Below are positions 34,601 to 47,700 of a stretch of DNA of 64,000 bases, piece by piece. The DNA is from Eupeodes corollae (lineage: Eukaryota; Arthropoda; Insecta; Diptera; Syrphidae): NCBI RefSeq assembly GCF_945859685.1, contig NC_079147.1:189765174-189829173 (forward strand), read 5' to 3'. Every line of letters starts with the position of its first letter. Position 1 is the first letter of the stretch. A model generated the notes under the pieces. The model was not told where the DNA came from, did no database searches, and was given only the letters and a program-made list of their open reading frames with translations. Both the position numbers and the translations under genes were made by a program.

Positions 34601-35112
34601 GAGAAGTAAAGTCCTCTCTCGAGCATGTAAAATCACCATCTATAAGACACTCATCATCCCGGTTCTCATTTATGGCGCTGAGGCCTGGACCCTGTCAAAG
34701 AAAGATGAGAGCGTCTTAGGATGCTTCGAGAGAAAAATTCTTCGGGCGATTTTTGGTCCCGTACGCATAGATGGAGAATGGAGGAGAAGATATAACGACG
34801 AGCTGTACGGGCTGTACAGCGACACTGACCTAGTTAGCAGAATCAAAGTCCAACGGCTTAGATGGCTAGGTCATGTAGAGCGGATGGACATCAACGCTCC
34901 AGCCCGGAAGGTCTTCGAATCCAATCCCGAGGGACGGCGCAGTAGAGGAAGACCGCGACTCAGGTGGCGCACCCAGGTGGGAGAGGACCTCAACCAACTT
35001 GGCGTGCGAAACTGGAGACAGCTAGCTAGGGACCGAGCTGGCTGGAGACGCTTGTTGGTTGAGGCCCAGGTCCGCCCCGGACTGTAGCGCCACCTTAAGT
35101 AAGTAAGTAAGT
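31622..35112 (+). mobile_element. full-length RTE-clade non-LTR retrotransposon
   Basis: 3.49 kb bounded by a perfect 13-bp target duplication. About 350-430 bp of relatively GC-rich 5' sequence precede one long reading frame encoding an APE-type endonuclease plus reverse transcriptase. A very short 3' region ends in TAAGTAAGTAAGTAAGTAA (35095-35113). A single frame, a tiny 3' UTR and a short tandem tail in place of poly(A) are characteristic of RTE elements; the proteins resemble the 'craniofacial development protein 2-like' predictions derived from them. At least five other copies of the family lie in this window (407-1066, 13640-15500, 28572-30549, 39160-41030, 62565-64000). Confidence 0.95.
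32049..35087 (+). pseudogene. RTE endonuclease-reverse transcriptase, two nonsense changes
   Basis: One frame throughout. The endonuclease (residues about 40-285) has 'CTWNVRSLNR', 'IQEVRWDG', 'VLGDFNAKLGRED', 'VNQIDHIAI' and 'IDSDHYLVVAK', so the Asn, Glu, Asp-Asn and Asp-His catalytic residues are kept. The RT has 'CGFRPGKSTIDQIFTLRQIL', 'FIDFKAAYDSI', 'GFRQGDALSYDFFN' and 'LGYADDIDIIG' (YADD near 34284). A C-terminal region follows, to 'LLVEAQVRPGL'. Only two in-frame stops interrupt it: TAA at 33684-33686, where sister copies have a Gln codon, and TGA at 34446-34448, where sisters have Gly. The frame is open back to about 31971, but no ATG occurs before the endonuclease core. The call at 32049 rests on a GTG and is arbitrary; the original start is lost or non-AUG. 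Confidence 0.93.
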
Positions 35113-35125
35113 AATGACTAAATAC
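35113..35125 (+). repeat. target-site duplication, right copy
   Basis: AATGACTAAATAC, the partner of 31609-31621, directly after the (TAAG)n tail. Confidence 0.9.
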
Positions 35126-35609
35126 AGTATGATTAAAAACTATTATTATAAACCTAATTTCTAAACAATTTATTTACGAATTTTAAGAAATATAATTTTA
35201 ATTTGCGTACATCCACATTTCGCACAACCATAAATAAATTACATATCTCTAACAACAAAATATCCTAAAGTCACTCTCAAATGGACACTGGACAGGCCTT
35301 GATTTGTATTTCTTCTACAACCCATTACGCAGCTTGTTAAAAAAATGCATTGCATATTCGTATGAGCCAGAGACTCATGTTTCATCCTTAAAGTCTGCAA
35401 CGTTTACTATAATTCGTTTATTATTTTCAAATTCAAATACTTTTTTTACAAAGCAAATACATAAACACAGAAATATAGGTAAATTATGTAAATTACACCT
35501 AATTAATATTTTAATTACTAATTAACATTTAATATTCTTAATATGATTTTATAAAAATCACATTAAGTACGTAAATTATATTATTTTTCATAGTTTGTCT
35601 GCTTTTAAT
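35126..35609 (-). other. 3' flank of the galactosyltransferase gene
   Basis: No coding sequence. On the minus strand AATAAA at 35417-35422 lies about 190 nt past the stop codon and is a candidate polyadenylation signal. The real 3' end is unknown, and the RTE element begins about 500 bp downstream. Confidence 0.35.
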
Positions 35610-35765
35610 TTATCCAATTTCTGACGAAATTTTATCTGGTAACGTTCGGAATGGTTTTTCTATGCCATGAACCTTCATTCGGTACAGGAAAAAATCATAC
35701 AAGTACATATCCTTGGATTCAAGGTAATGGAAGGATATTGCGTAATCAGAACAACAGAATGGCCC
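35610..35765 (-). CDS. C1GalT-like coding exon 5 (terminal)
   Basis: The acceptor is a T-rich tract ending 'cag'. The exon encodes 'GPFCCSDYAISFHYLESKDM' and 'YLYDFFLYRMKVHGIEKPF', ending with stop TAA at 35610-35612. 'CCSDYAISFHY' is the conserved C-terminal signature of the family. Intron 4 is 86 bp. Confidence 0.93.
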   Translation of the reverse strand, partial: GPFCCSDYAISFHYLESKDMYLYDFFLYRMKVHGIEKPFRTLPDKISSEIG

Positions 35766-38700
35766 CTGAAAAAAAAAGCATTATGAAAAATAATTTAATG
35801 TAACAATGTAGTTCAAGTTTCATCATCAGATTAACTAAAATTTATTCTTACCGTTTGTATTTGCTCAACACTCCTATTAAACAACCATCCTGGCAGTGTA
35901 TTCATTGCATCAGGTTGAAGGTAGTCACGAAGTGGCAAAGGATGAAATCTTTGGGTATAGTCAATGGGATCCATTGAATTTCCTGGTATAACACCAACAT
36001 TTGTAAGACATTTTCCAATTTCAAAATCTTCCGATGAAGGTTGGGCACTTAAACACAGTGTTTCATTGTCAAATGAATCGACAATAAAACGACGAAGTGC
36101 TTCTTTACTGAGGACATAACCTCCTCCACCTGACATGTAAACCTTCAAATTAAACATTTACTATTTGAAAAATCATCTTTTTATTGTATCACTAAAGAAA
36201 CCCAAAACCAATTAAGTCAATATCTTTGATGAATTTTTACTGTATAAGGTTTGCAAATAAACAAATAATAATGATTTTACTATGAATTTTTAGATTAACC
36301 AAATACTAGAGTATAAGACTTTTTGGAGACAGTTTTTGCCGAAATGAAGCACCCACCATTCCTATTGTACGCAAAAGTGCGTGGACAAAATTTATGATTC
36401 CCGTCGTTGTATATTGTACTGTGCACTGACGAGAATGTGTCAATCAATTTATTGCAATCATTTGCAACTTCAAGCATGTATAGAAAATAATTGCTACAAG
36501 GTGTAAGAAGCATTAATCAATTTTTTTTAGAAAATACAAGGTCAGTTTGCAAAAAAATTATAAATAGGATCTGCATCGAAACTTTTGTTTTGTCTGAGAA
36601 TTATAAAAATTATGAGAAATACTTCGGAGGTTATATACTTAAATGGATACCTGCTACAAAAACGCTCAAATTTGGAAGAGCCATGTGGTGGATGCCTGTT
36701 TGGGTGTAAGAAAAGTATTGAACCCATCTATCAACTAAATTTTTTAATAACGAAGGATATGATTATGCTGCAAGGACGTTTCGCCGCGGAACAACCTAAT
36801 TTAATACTATTTTACTTAAATTGTATTCATACAACTCCTACATCGTCGATTATGGAAAGAAGATACTCAAAAAGATTTAGTGACAAAAGTGGTGAATATA
36901 CTTTTATAAGTAGTAGTGATTGTCTACTGTGTCCCTTCGTACGCAATCTCTTATTTGGATGAAGGATTTAAATTTGTTCCCTAAAATCATCAGTAACAGC
37001 AGAACCTACCAACTAAAGAGATATATCTAGAATAAAATGGTATGACCGAAGACGTGTTGCTTATAAAAATAAACTGGAGTCACTTGTACTCCCCATAATA
37101 ATACCAACAGATTCAATTGAAGAACGACGCAAAGCAAGCAAAAGCTGTATTTATGAGGCGAACGGAGATCCCATGCAAAAAATGTTAAGTTTGAGCCAAA
37201 AAAACCTTGGTTTAATTAAGCTTGTTTTATGGCCAGGAAAATGCTCTTTAACACCTTAAATCCTTCAAAAAATATGTCGTAGAAACTACTATGATGCCAA
37301 CAAAAAATATAGGATTTTATGTAGCACTAAAAAACAAGCTTATTTCGTTAGACTTGAATCTGTTCATTCAGCCCGAGGGTATTGGAAGATTGCTAAGCAA
37401 ATATGCGGACAGTCGATTAAAACCACAACGTCAGTAAAAGTAAATTAATTTAAAATGCATTTTGAAAGCTTACTCTCGCAATCAAATGATTCGGCTACTA
37501 TCTCATACGCTCTTTCTCAGCGACATGTTCCAGAGCTAGATTACCCCATTGAGCTGCACGAGATATTATATTCTGCTATATCTTCATTAAAAGATCTGAA
37601 AACTTGATATTTTGATGGAATACCGTACGAATTTTATAAAAATGCATATGTCCATCTCTTGTTGAAGAAATGCAAAAGTTATTCACTGAGATTCTTGAAA
37701 CTGCAACGCTACCATCATCTTTCAGAAAATCCATTTTATAACCCACTGTTCAAGAAAGGAGACACAAATGTTGTGTCAAACTACGAGTATAAAGGACTTT
37801 CATTTCTCGATACGCTCTATAAGTTATTTACTACAGTTCTCTTGTACAGACTTGGTTAGAAAAAGAAACAACAACATCAATGAATTTCAAGTTGCATATA
37901 GAACCAACTATTTTACTGTGGACCAAGTTTATAATCTTTCATGGATAATTTAACTTCAACTCTGCCAAAAAAAAAACTCTACACTTTTTTCATCGATTTT
38001 AAGGCTGCTTTTGATAGCATTGACAGGTATGCTCTTATTTTTAAACTACCGACTCTTCGAAGATACTGGCTAGAATGAAGTCTCTTTATAAGGATACTAC
38101 TGCAGTTGTTTCGGGTGGTTCATGTTTGTCAGATTTTCCCCCACTAAGAAAGGTGTTCGTCAAGGATGTGTGCCAAGCTCTTTTCATTCTGTTTTTAAAT
38201 GATCTTCATGCGGAACTTCCAATCGGTATTGTTTAAACGATCTTCAAATTAACGCCCGCTTATATGCGGACGATATTGTACAGTTGTCAGATAATCTTTC
38301 CAATTTGCAACAGCTAATTGACGGTTTTAAGACCTACTGCATTCAATGGAATTTGAAATGCTAATATAGTAATATTTAGCAATGGTGGAACAAGAGCAGC
38401 TGCGAAAAATTGTTTTACAATAATTCTGAAATAAAGGTGTCTAATAAATCTTGGCGTAGTGTTTAATTACAATATGTCTTGGAATGAGTAGCTAACAAAC
38501 AGATTGGAAGCATCTAAAAATTCTATCAATGAAACGTGGTCGAGAATGTTGCGAGACAATACCGTCCAACACTCAACAAAGCTCAAAATATACAATGCCG
38601 CCTCAAAAGCTGTTATGTTGTTCTGTGCGTGTGCTCAAGTTTGGGGATACCGCGAATACAACCAAGTCGAAAAGTTGCAGCGTTTTTTCCATGAAAAGAT

Positions 38701-41700
38701 GGTTTTTACTGCCCGATAATACGCCTAACTATGCTGTGCACATTGAAACAGGTTTACCAAAGGGTTTTCTAATGTACCTCCAGCTCTATTTTTCTTTCAT
38801 AAGAAGAAATCAAAATCTTACTAATAATAGATTACCCAACATTTTGTCGAAAGCCATTATAGAAAAGAAAATCTTCTGGGCTAAGGAATGGTTGGATCTT
38901 TTTCATGGAGGTTTGTTGGATTTTTATTTCGACATGAATCTAATTGAATGACTCAGCTTACATAACATTCTCTTACTGAAAATGAAAGAAAAAAACTGGA
39001 CTGAATTTACAGTTAGTGCGACACAGTCTCAATTTCACGATGAATATTTCCACTTGATATACTCTGGCACCCCGAACTAATTTGATGACTCCAATTTACG
39101 TGATACGATTTCCATAATTTTTAAAGCTTATTTAAAGCAGGCATCAACGCTATCAAGGAAATCAATGAGCGTCTCGTGACCATCCGCATCAAGGCTAAAT
39201 CCGACAACATTAGCCTAATATGCACGCATGCCCCCACAGAAGAGAAGGATGACAACACCATAAAGATATGTTCTTCCAGATTTTTCACAAAAAATATGAG
39301 CAGTGTTCTAGTTACTATATTAAAATTGTCCTGGGCGATATTAATGCCAAGCTGGGAAGGGAAGACATCTTTGGTGGAATAATCGGGAAAAATAGCCTGG
39401 ACGACAACACTTCCGACAACGGATTCAGGCTCATAGATTTTGCTGCGGGTGAAACGTCATGGTAGCCAGTGCACGTTTTCCGCACCTCAACATCTACAAA
39501 GGAACTTGGAGATCTTCAGATCAATCTACCGTCAACCAGATTGACCATATTGCGATCGAAGCCAGACACGCTTCCAGCATCATGGATGTCCAAACTTTCC
39601 GAGGAGCTAACATCGACCCTGGCAACTACCTCGTTGTAGCCAAGGTAACACAATCCCTTCCTCTCGACTTAGACAAAGTAGAGATTGCCATATCTAAGCT
39701 GGTGTCAAATAAACCCGCTGGTGCGGATGGCTTGAATGCTGATTTCTTTAAATCAGCTGGAGATAAGTTGGTTAGGATCATGCACCAACCAATCTGTAGA
39801 TATAGTCGGAAGAAGCATGCCCGATGAATGGAACCTCAGTATTGTTTGCCCGATCCTGAAAAAAGGAGACCCTCTTAACTGCACCAACTATAGAGGAATC
39901 AGTCTACTTAACATCGCTTACAAAATCTCAACAACCTAATAGGTCCTTATCAGTGTGATCATAGACCAGGAAAGTCAACAATCGATCAAATATTCACATT
40001 ACGGCAGATCCTGGAAAAAAACAAAGAAGATTTCAAAGCAGCATATGACAGCATCTACAGGAACGAGCTGTATAGAGCCATGTCTAGTTTTGGTATCCCT
40101 GCCAAACTCTTTCATTTGTGCAGGATGACTATGGAGAATTCACACTGCTCCATAAAGGTTGGAATCAACTCAACACAACTTTTCGATGTCAAAAAGGTGT
40201 TAGACAAGGTGATGCGCTGTCATGCGATTCTTTTAACATCGTACTTGAAAGAATAGAGCAGAGCATCCAAGTCAAAACTAGAAGCACTATGCTTCAAAAG
40301 CCTTTCCAATTACTAGCATATGCTGATGACATTGGGGCTTTTGTGAGAATTGGGGCAGAGGCGGCAAAAATGGGTTTAACTGTTAATGAGGGCAAAATAA
40401 AGTACATGCTGTCGTCGACAAAGGACAAACAATATCGACGTCTTGGTCAAAACGTCACCATCGACAGACGTAACTTTGAGGTAGCCAAGGACTTCGTCTA
40501 CTTAGGCAGAAAACAACGCCAGCGCTGAGATCAAACGAAGAATAACTCTTGCTAACCGCTGTTTCTTTGGGCTAAAAAAGCAATTGAATAGCAAAGTCCT
40601 CTCTCTCAAAAGACCAAAGATATAAAACCCTTATCATATTCGTCCTGCTACACGGTGCAGAAGCATGGACTATGAAAAAAACGGATGAAAGCACCTTGGG
40701 TCGTTTCGAGAGAAAAGTTCTTCGTGTGATTTAAGGTCCCGTATGCACCAATGGGGAGTGGAGGAGAAGATGGAATAATAAGCTGTACGGGCTGAACAGT
40801 GACATAGACTTAGCAAAAAGTGTAAAAGCCCAACGATTAAGATGACTGGGTCACCTAGAGCGCATGGAAAACAATGCTCCGGCCCGGAAAGTCTTCAAAT
40901 CCACACCCACAGCAAAGCGCAGTAGAGGAAGACCGCGAATCAGGTGGCGCACACATGAGTGGAAAGTAACCTCACCCAACTAGGAGCACGAAACTGTAGA
41001 CATCTAACTAGGGACCGAGCTCAACATTTTTCGTAACACTATTAGTAACTAATTAAAGTTGATTAATGTATTTATTAAAATTATAATTTTTCAAACACTA
41101 TTTCTAAACGAATCCGTTTAAATTTAGTTATACCTTAAAACTTTTAAGTTTTTATTAATTTCTTTTACTTAAAACAATTTTCGTGTAATACATTTAAGAT
41201 ATAAGAAAATACTAAAATATCTAGTTCGTTTTAGTAATTTTTATTTATCTTGTAATTGTTTATAATAAATTTGGTGATAAACATGTATTTTTGTAGCAAC
41301 CTTTTCAGTACCCGCATTAAAAAAAAAAAAAAAACAAATAAGTACAATATTTAAATCTTAGCAAAAAAGTTATTTTTTATTTTCGCTGCAAAAGTTTGAC
41401 TCCATACTATTTATCTGTTTTTAAGTTTTAAACTTAGCCTGCAAATCTGCTTCTATGTTTATTCATCAGCCCATTGAATTCAAATTATATGACATTAAAT
41501 TCAAAAATTAAAAACATATCACCGAAATCAGAGCTGCATTTTAGTTCTTCGAAGATCAAGGTGATTGATATTTTTGTATTCCGCTTGAATGACTTAATAA
41601 AATAAATGCAGTTTATTTTTAATTTTTTGTACCCTTGTTATTTTACTATAAAAATACACAAATTTGAATTATTAAACACAGCGTTAAGCCTTCCGGGTAC

Positions 41701-44700
41701 TATGAACGTGTTTCCCATCTCAAAGGTACCAAATACATTAACCTATAGCAATTATCGTAACTCAAATTTAACTTTGACAAATATTTATTTCTTAGAATTA
41801 TGTTTCATATTTCATTTGACAAAATACAAACTCTAGAAATTAGTATGGATATTTTGTAGAACCAGACTTATTAAAAAATAAAATCACATATTTAGCATAA
41901 AATTATGTAAAAATCTCAAAAAAGTTTAGCTCCACTTAAGTTATGTAACTTAATTCGCATACAAAGTTCGTTTTTTAAATTTTATTCAAAAAGGTATAAC
42001 TTGAATCTTGTTCCTTTAAGAAATTGTTATATTATAAAAAAACAGTGAAATTATATATTTACAAAAAATCACTTAAAAAACTTTTGGAAATTCCTGTTAA
42101 AAGAAAAAAACTCTTAATTACATTTTACACTTTAAATTATTTATCAGTTTGTTGATATTTAAATGTGTAAATACCATAATAATAAACTCCCCTGGGTTGC
42201 TGATTGCAGATTCAAAAACAATTAACATTAACACGACGACGCGACGCCTGATGCCGCCGCAGCAATGCCCATCAAGAGCCCACTTATAGCCGGCATCGGT
42301 AGCACATCTTTCCCCCTTTAGCGAATTTATTTTTCATTTATTTATTTGGTTAGCTTATAATGTTTTTTAGCTTTTTATTTTTTGAAGTCTAAATATGTAC
42401 TTTGGTTTGGCATTTTTAAATGTCAACTACATGGTCCGTACCTTGATTGTAAATAATAATAAAGTTTTATTATGGTTTATGACTTTAAAAGGGAATAACT
42501 GACCTTGACAAAGTAACCTATACACAACATATTGAAAAATCAATAAAAGTATTTGCAACATCTTTAAATTCATACCTTCCTACATTATAGATACATTTGT
42601 ATGAGTAATGTAGTATTTTAATAAAAGCAGCAATAAAGTTCATAAAGTATCTATCATTAATCGCACGCATGGTTTAATTTTTATATTTTAATGGATGATT
42701 TCATTAATGAAAATTTAATTAGTTTATTTTTGTTTAAATTATTCATTTGACATTCAGCGATTCAAGATAAAATAAGAAATTTTAGTTAGTTATTTTTTTT
42801 CTAAACAAGTTTGCCAAAATAACAACAAAAAGCAATGATTTATGCATAATTTAGTTGTTTCTTCTTTTCGTAGAAATGCTGCCTATCAAAAAAAAATCAT
42901 TTTGAACAATAACTTAACTAATTTTATTGGACTTCTTGGTCTGTAACTATGTTTAACGGATTGACTTATAAAAAATAGAAGTTTATCATTTTAGTAGGTT
43001 TGTATCTTTCTATGCCTGGCTTATAAGTGTATACAGATGTCAAAAATTATGTAATTATGCGTGAATAAAATGTTTCGTTTATGCAAGAAAACTTGTCTGA
43101 AGAAAGACACAAATTTATCCAAATTTAATCGAACTTAAAATCGTGTTCTTTTAATGCGAAAATAATTTAAAATTGTTTGTATTTATTGTTTAAGAACAAC
43201 TCAGTAAACAACCATAAATGAAGTCATAGAGATTTGAAAAGAAAAATGTAAATGGTTATTCATTCATTTGAACGATTAGCGAAATCAACATCCCAGGATA
43301 AAGATATAATTGAAGAGGTTGAATGTACAGCCCAAATAAAGTACTAAGTCGCCTATAATTTCCAATATCCAACAGTCCTTTGAGAACTATGGCCTAGGGA
43401 CTTAAAGCTCTCAACGATTTCTGTGTGCGAGTAATGTTGGTAGGGATGGAGTTACATATATAGGCGCAAAAAATGTGAATTTACAAAACCTCAAATACTA
43501 ATTTGTGAAATAACATTAAATTCAAAAACGTCCATAATTCACTAAATTCCAAAATTCAAAAAATTAAAACTAACGTCTTCTTGTTTAGAGCAATGGAAGA
43601 TTATAAATTGTATTTCTTAAGGCTGCTTTCGGATTTTGTGTTTCAGCATTACAACTAATTTTAGATTTAAGCAGGTTCTTGAACAAAATGTATCCGAATA
43701 AAATGGTGTTCTTAAAATAGAGAACATACGTTTTAAACTTCTATTTTGTGGCGAAGTACAACATTAAGTTGATTCTAGAGTATGAAGCCGAAAGTTTGAT
43801 AAGTCTTGAAGATAATAGCCAGTTAAGAGGGCAAGACACATTTCTTGCATTGCCTCAGGAAACCATAACATTTTGCGGCATTTTTGAAAAGGGGGGTATA
43901 TCTCACTTTAACGATACAAGACATCATTGGGTTTTTGGAAGCATTGAATTCCACTTGGTTAGTTCAGAATTTATTGTGCTTATCATATTTTGTCGTTGCA
44001 GTTCCACATCCGAAGACGAGGAATGTGAGTCTGAAAACTAAACTAACTAAGGCTAAGATTACTTTTGTCAGCGAAACAATGTACTGGATTCAAATTTGCA
44101 GATAAAAGATCATTAATATAAATGAGAAAGAGTGTTGGAGATAGAATAGAACCCTAGGGTACACCAGCAGGTATTTTGTGATTTTTAGACTTGATACGTT
44201 TTTGTATATAATAAGCGCACACTTTTTATGCAGAGACACAGTCAGAGCACTAGGAAGAGGAGAGAGCGTGTGAAAGGAGATGTCGGTGCACATTGGTTTT
44301 GAATTCCTGAATATTGCAATAGCTGGGAAAGACAGAGTGTGGTAAGGAATTCCACATACGCGTAGTACAGCTAAGAAACGAATCTCTGTATTTGACAGTA
44401 CGGCCGAAGTTGGACTCTAGGTTATACTGATAAGCATTCCTAGATGCGCGAGTATTACGGTTGAATTGTTTAAGGGGAGGAATGCAATTGGCTATTTCTT
44501 TAGAGCATAAACCATTAAAATAACGGTACAAGATGGTGAGACAAGAAACTTTACGAAGATGTTCAAGCGACGTAAATGACTCTATGATAGTGATATCACC
44601 AATCAATCTAAGTATAATACTATCCAAGAGGATTAAGTAAGTTGCAGGAGCACCAGCCCAGATATGGGAGTTATACTCAAGCTTTGTACGTTTATAAGCT

Positions 44701-47700
44701 TTGTAGATAACCGCCAGACCAGAAGGGGTGAAATATGTCTTGCATCGCCTAAGGAAACCCAAACACCGACCGGCATTTTTGGCGAAATCGCGTATGTGAT
44801 CGTTCCACAAGAGGTGGTTGTTGACACACATATCGAGAATATCAAGGTGTTCAGTCTCATTGATGCAAGTGCCATCCATGGATAATGGCTAAGGCGGTAT
44901 ATCTGACTTTAACGATACAAGACAGCATTGCGTTTTCAAAGCACTAAATTCCACGCTTTTCTTTATTCCCCATTGTACAATGCTGTTTAAGTCGGAATTT
45001 ATTGAATCTATCAGATTTTGTCGTTGCAGTTCCACATCCGAAGAAGAGGGATGTGAGTCTGAAAACGAATATGAAAAGCTAAAAGTATTATCGTCAATGT
45101 ATTCGACTAGAAGTTGCAAAAAGGAGATCATTAATAAAATTGAGAAAGAGTGTTGGAAATAGAACAGAGCCCTGGGACACACCAGTATTTATTTTGAGGT
45201 TATCTGATTTGAATCCATCCAATACTGCTTGTATTGAACACTCTGAAAGCAGGGATTCATGAAATCCGAAAGCGCGCATTTTCGATAAGAGAGCCTGGTC
45301 CCAAACCATATTAAATGATTTTGAAATATCAAGTACAATAATCTTACTTTTTCCAAAAGGACTGTTCGGTGAGATGAACTATGAGATCACCAGTGGACCT
45401 ATTGCGTCGAAAGCTGTACTGACGGTCATTAAGAAGATTTCGATTTTCAAGATATTTCTTGAGCTGATAATTAATCAGAGTGCAATCGGTCGGTAATTAA
45501 AAGGGTGAGTAGGATTCGCCTTTTTTGGGGATGTGATGGACAAATGCAGTTTTCCAACCACTCGGAAGGAGACCTGAAGAGTAGGACATATGAAAAAGCT
45601 TACGCAGTGGTTTTGCCAGCGTTGAAGAACAATAGCGGGGATTACATCCGGACTAGCGGATTTATGAATGTTGAGATCTTTAGGAACTCTTGCCACAGTG
45701 CGAATACGAAAAAAGATTGGTCCCATAGAATTACTAACTCGCTCAAGTACAGGCGGAGTCATAACACTCATTGGCAGCGTTGAATTGGCTGCGAACTGTC
45801 TGGCAAAGAGATTAGCTTTTTCTAAAGAGCTAACAAGGTGTGTTGACAACGAGCGTTGAAACTGAGGAAGAGTAAGAATTCCTCATGTTTTTGCAAATGT
45901 TCAATACTACTTGTATATAGAACGATCCGAGAGTTAATTACTGATCCAATGAAGGAGGGATTCATGAAAACCTAATGAACGTATTTTGGATATGAGAGCC
46001 TGATGCCAAACACTATCAAATGCTTTTGAAATATCAAGTATCGTTTTTATGGCCCTTGTATCCTGTCAAATTGCCATACGTACTGATTTAATAATTGGTC
46101 AACATAAATTAGGAAAAAAACTTCAGTACCCTGTACCTTGTCCGAAAAATTAAATATGGCTAAAACAATGTTTCCAATCTTTAAATTTAGGGGATCTTAT
46201 TATGTATATTATCCCGAGGAAGGTAAATCTAAGATTTTTTCTTATCTGTAGCTTGGGGATAGTGTAGTATGTCTGCTTTGGAGTTGAAAAAAGAAGGTCT
46301 ATTGTTCACTTGGTATCGAGAACCAAACATCATTTTTACCAAATGTTCGTACTGTTTTTGTAGATTTAATTTATTTTATGAAAAAAACGGAGTGTTGGAA
46401 TTTTATATAAAAATTACTGAATATCGAAAGCACTATTTTATATGAGATAAAATAAGTTTAAAAATGTTGTGTTCATAAATAATAGACATCCCTGATTGTA
46501 ATCTTTCGTTAAATCACTTAGCGCATATCCTGTGTGGTGAATTTATCTTAAAACTTAGGTTAAGACTTAGTGTTTAGTCAGTCGTAATAAAGAGTGCAAT
46601 CCTTTCCGTAAATATAATAAATGGCGACGAGGATAAAAGAAAATTTATAAATTATCTTAAAAAGTTAAAATTTTAAAACTTGCACAACATACATTTCAAA
46701 TAAAAATAAATTACGATTCATCGAATAAATTTCGATTATTATTCAAGCAATTGGTTAATTGTGATTTTAAAAAGCCTGTAGATGACAGAAGATAAAAAGG
46801 TTAAGGATATAAAACCTAAAAAAATAATGTCTCATGTAGGAAGTATAAGTCAATTCGTGCCCGGAGAAGACTTCGATGCTTACAAAGATCGGGTACAGCA
46901 ATATTTCATTGCAAATGAAATTGCTTCAGGAAACAAACACCCGTGTTCATCACCCTCATGGGAGGTGTACGAAGTCTTGAAGTCCATGACTGCACCTGCC
47001 TTACCGAGCACAAAATCGTTTGATGTTTTAATACGCTTATTAGAGCAACACTACGCTCCAAAGTTTAATGAAAGAGCGGAGCGCTTCAAATTTCAAAGGG
47101 GTAAGCAGGAAAAAGGAGAATCAGTCAGCGATTTTATTATAAAATTTTGAAACCTGGCAGAAACCTGTAAGTTCGGTGATTTTATTATGGATTTAGTAGT
47201 CGATGCAGAAAAATTAAAAAACTTTGCTTTGGAAGATGCTCTGACAGACAAATTCATTGTGGGGCTACGAAATGAGAAAATCCAACAAGTTCTGCTCGCA
47301 GGCGAAACAACATCATTCGAAAAAAGTTGTGAGAGAGCTCTGACGATGGAAATGTCACAGAAAGAACAGCGATCGATGCAGCCGGCAGAAAAATATGTAA
47401 ACGCGATTAAGCACAGATCATCGAAAAATATTGAAGCACGTGTTCGCAGTCGAAGTAATGATTCTGGTAAAAGCCGTTAAATCACTTAACATTTTTAATT
47501 TTTGAAAAGACATTTGAGTCGAAAATCAATTTATACAAACTGCTTTTTTTAGGTTTTTATTTTTTGTTAAGAAACTTTCAATTCGATTTTTCAAAAAAAT
47601 GTTATGAAATGTTCAAAACCAATATTTCTCAAAAGATAAATTAGATTTAAGCCAAAATCTCAAAGTTTTGAAAAGATATTTGATTATGAATGGTATTCAA

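Noticed and set aside
46782..47480. Domesticated gag gene
   Set aside because: An in-frame TGA, an adjoining LTR and primer site, and lack of any sign of constraint point to a simple retrotransposon fragment.
47475..47488. CGTTAAATCACTTA taken as a 3' LTR
   Set aside because: Only 14 bp match the 5' LTR, and the sequence after it is the flanking AT-rich repeat, so no real 3' LTR is present.
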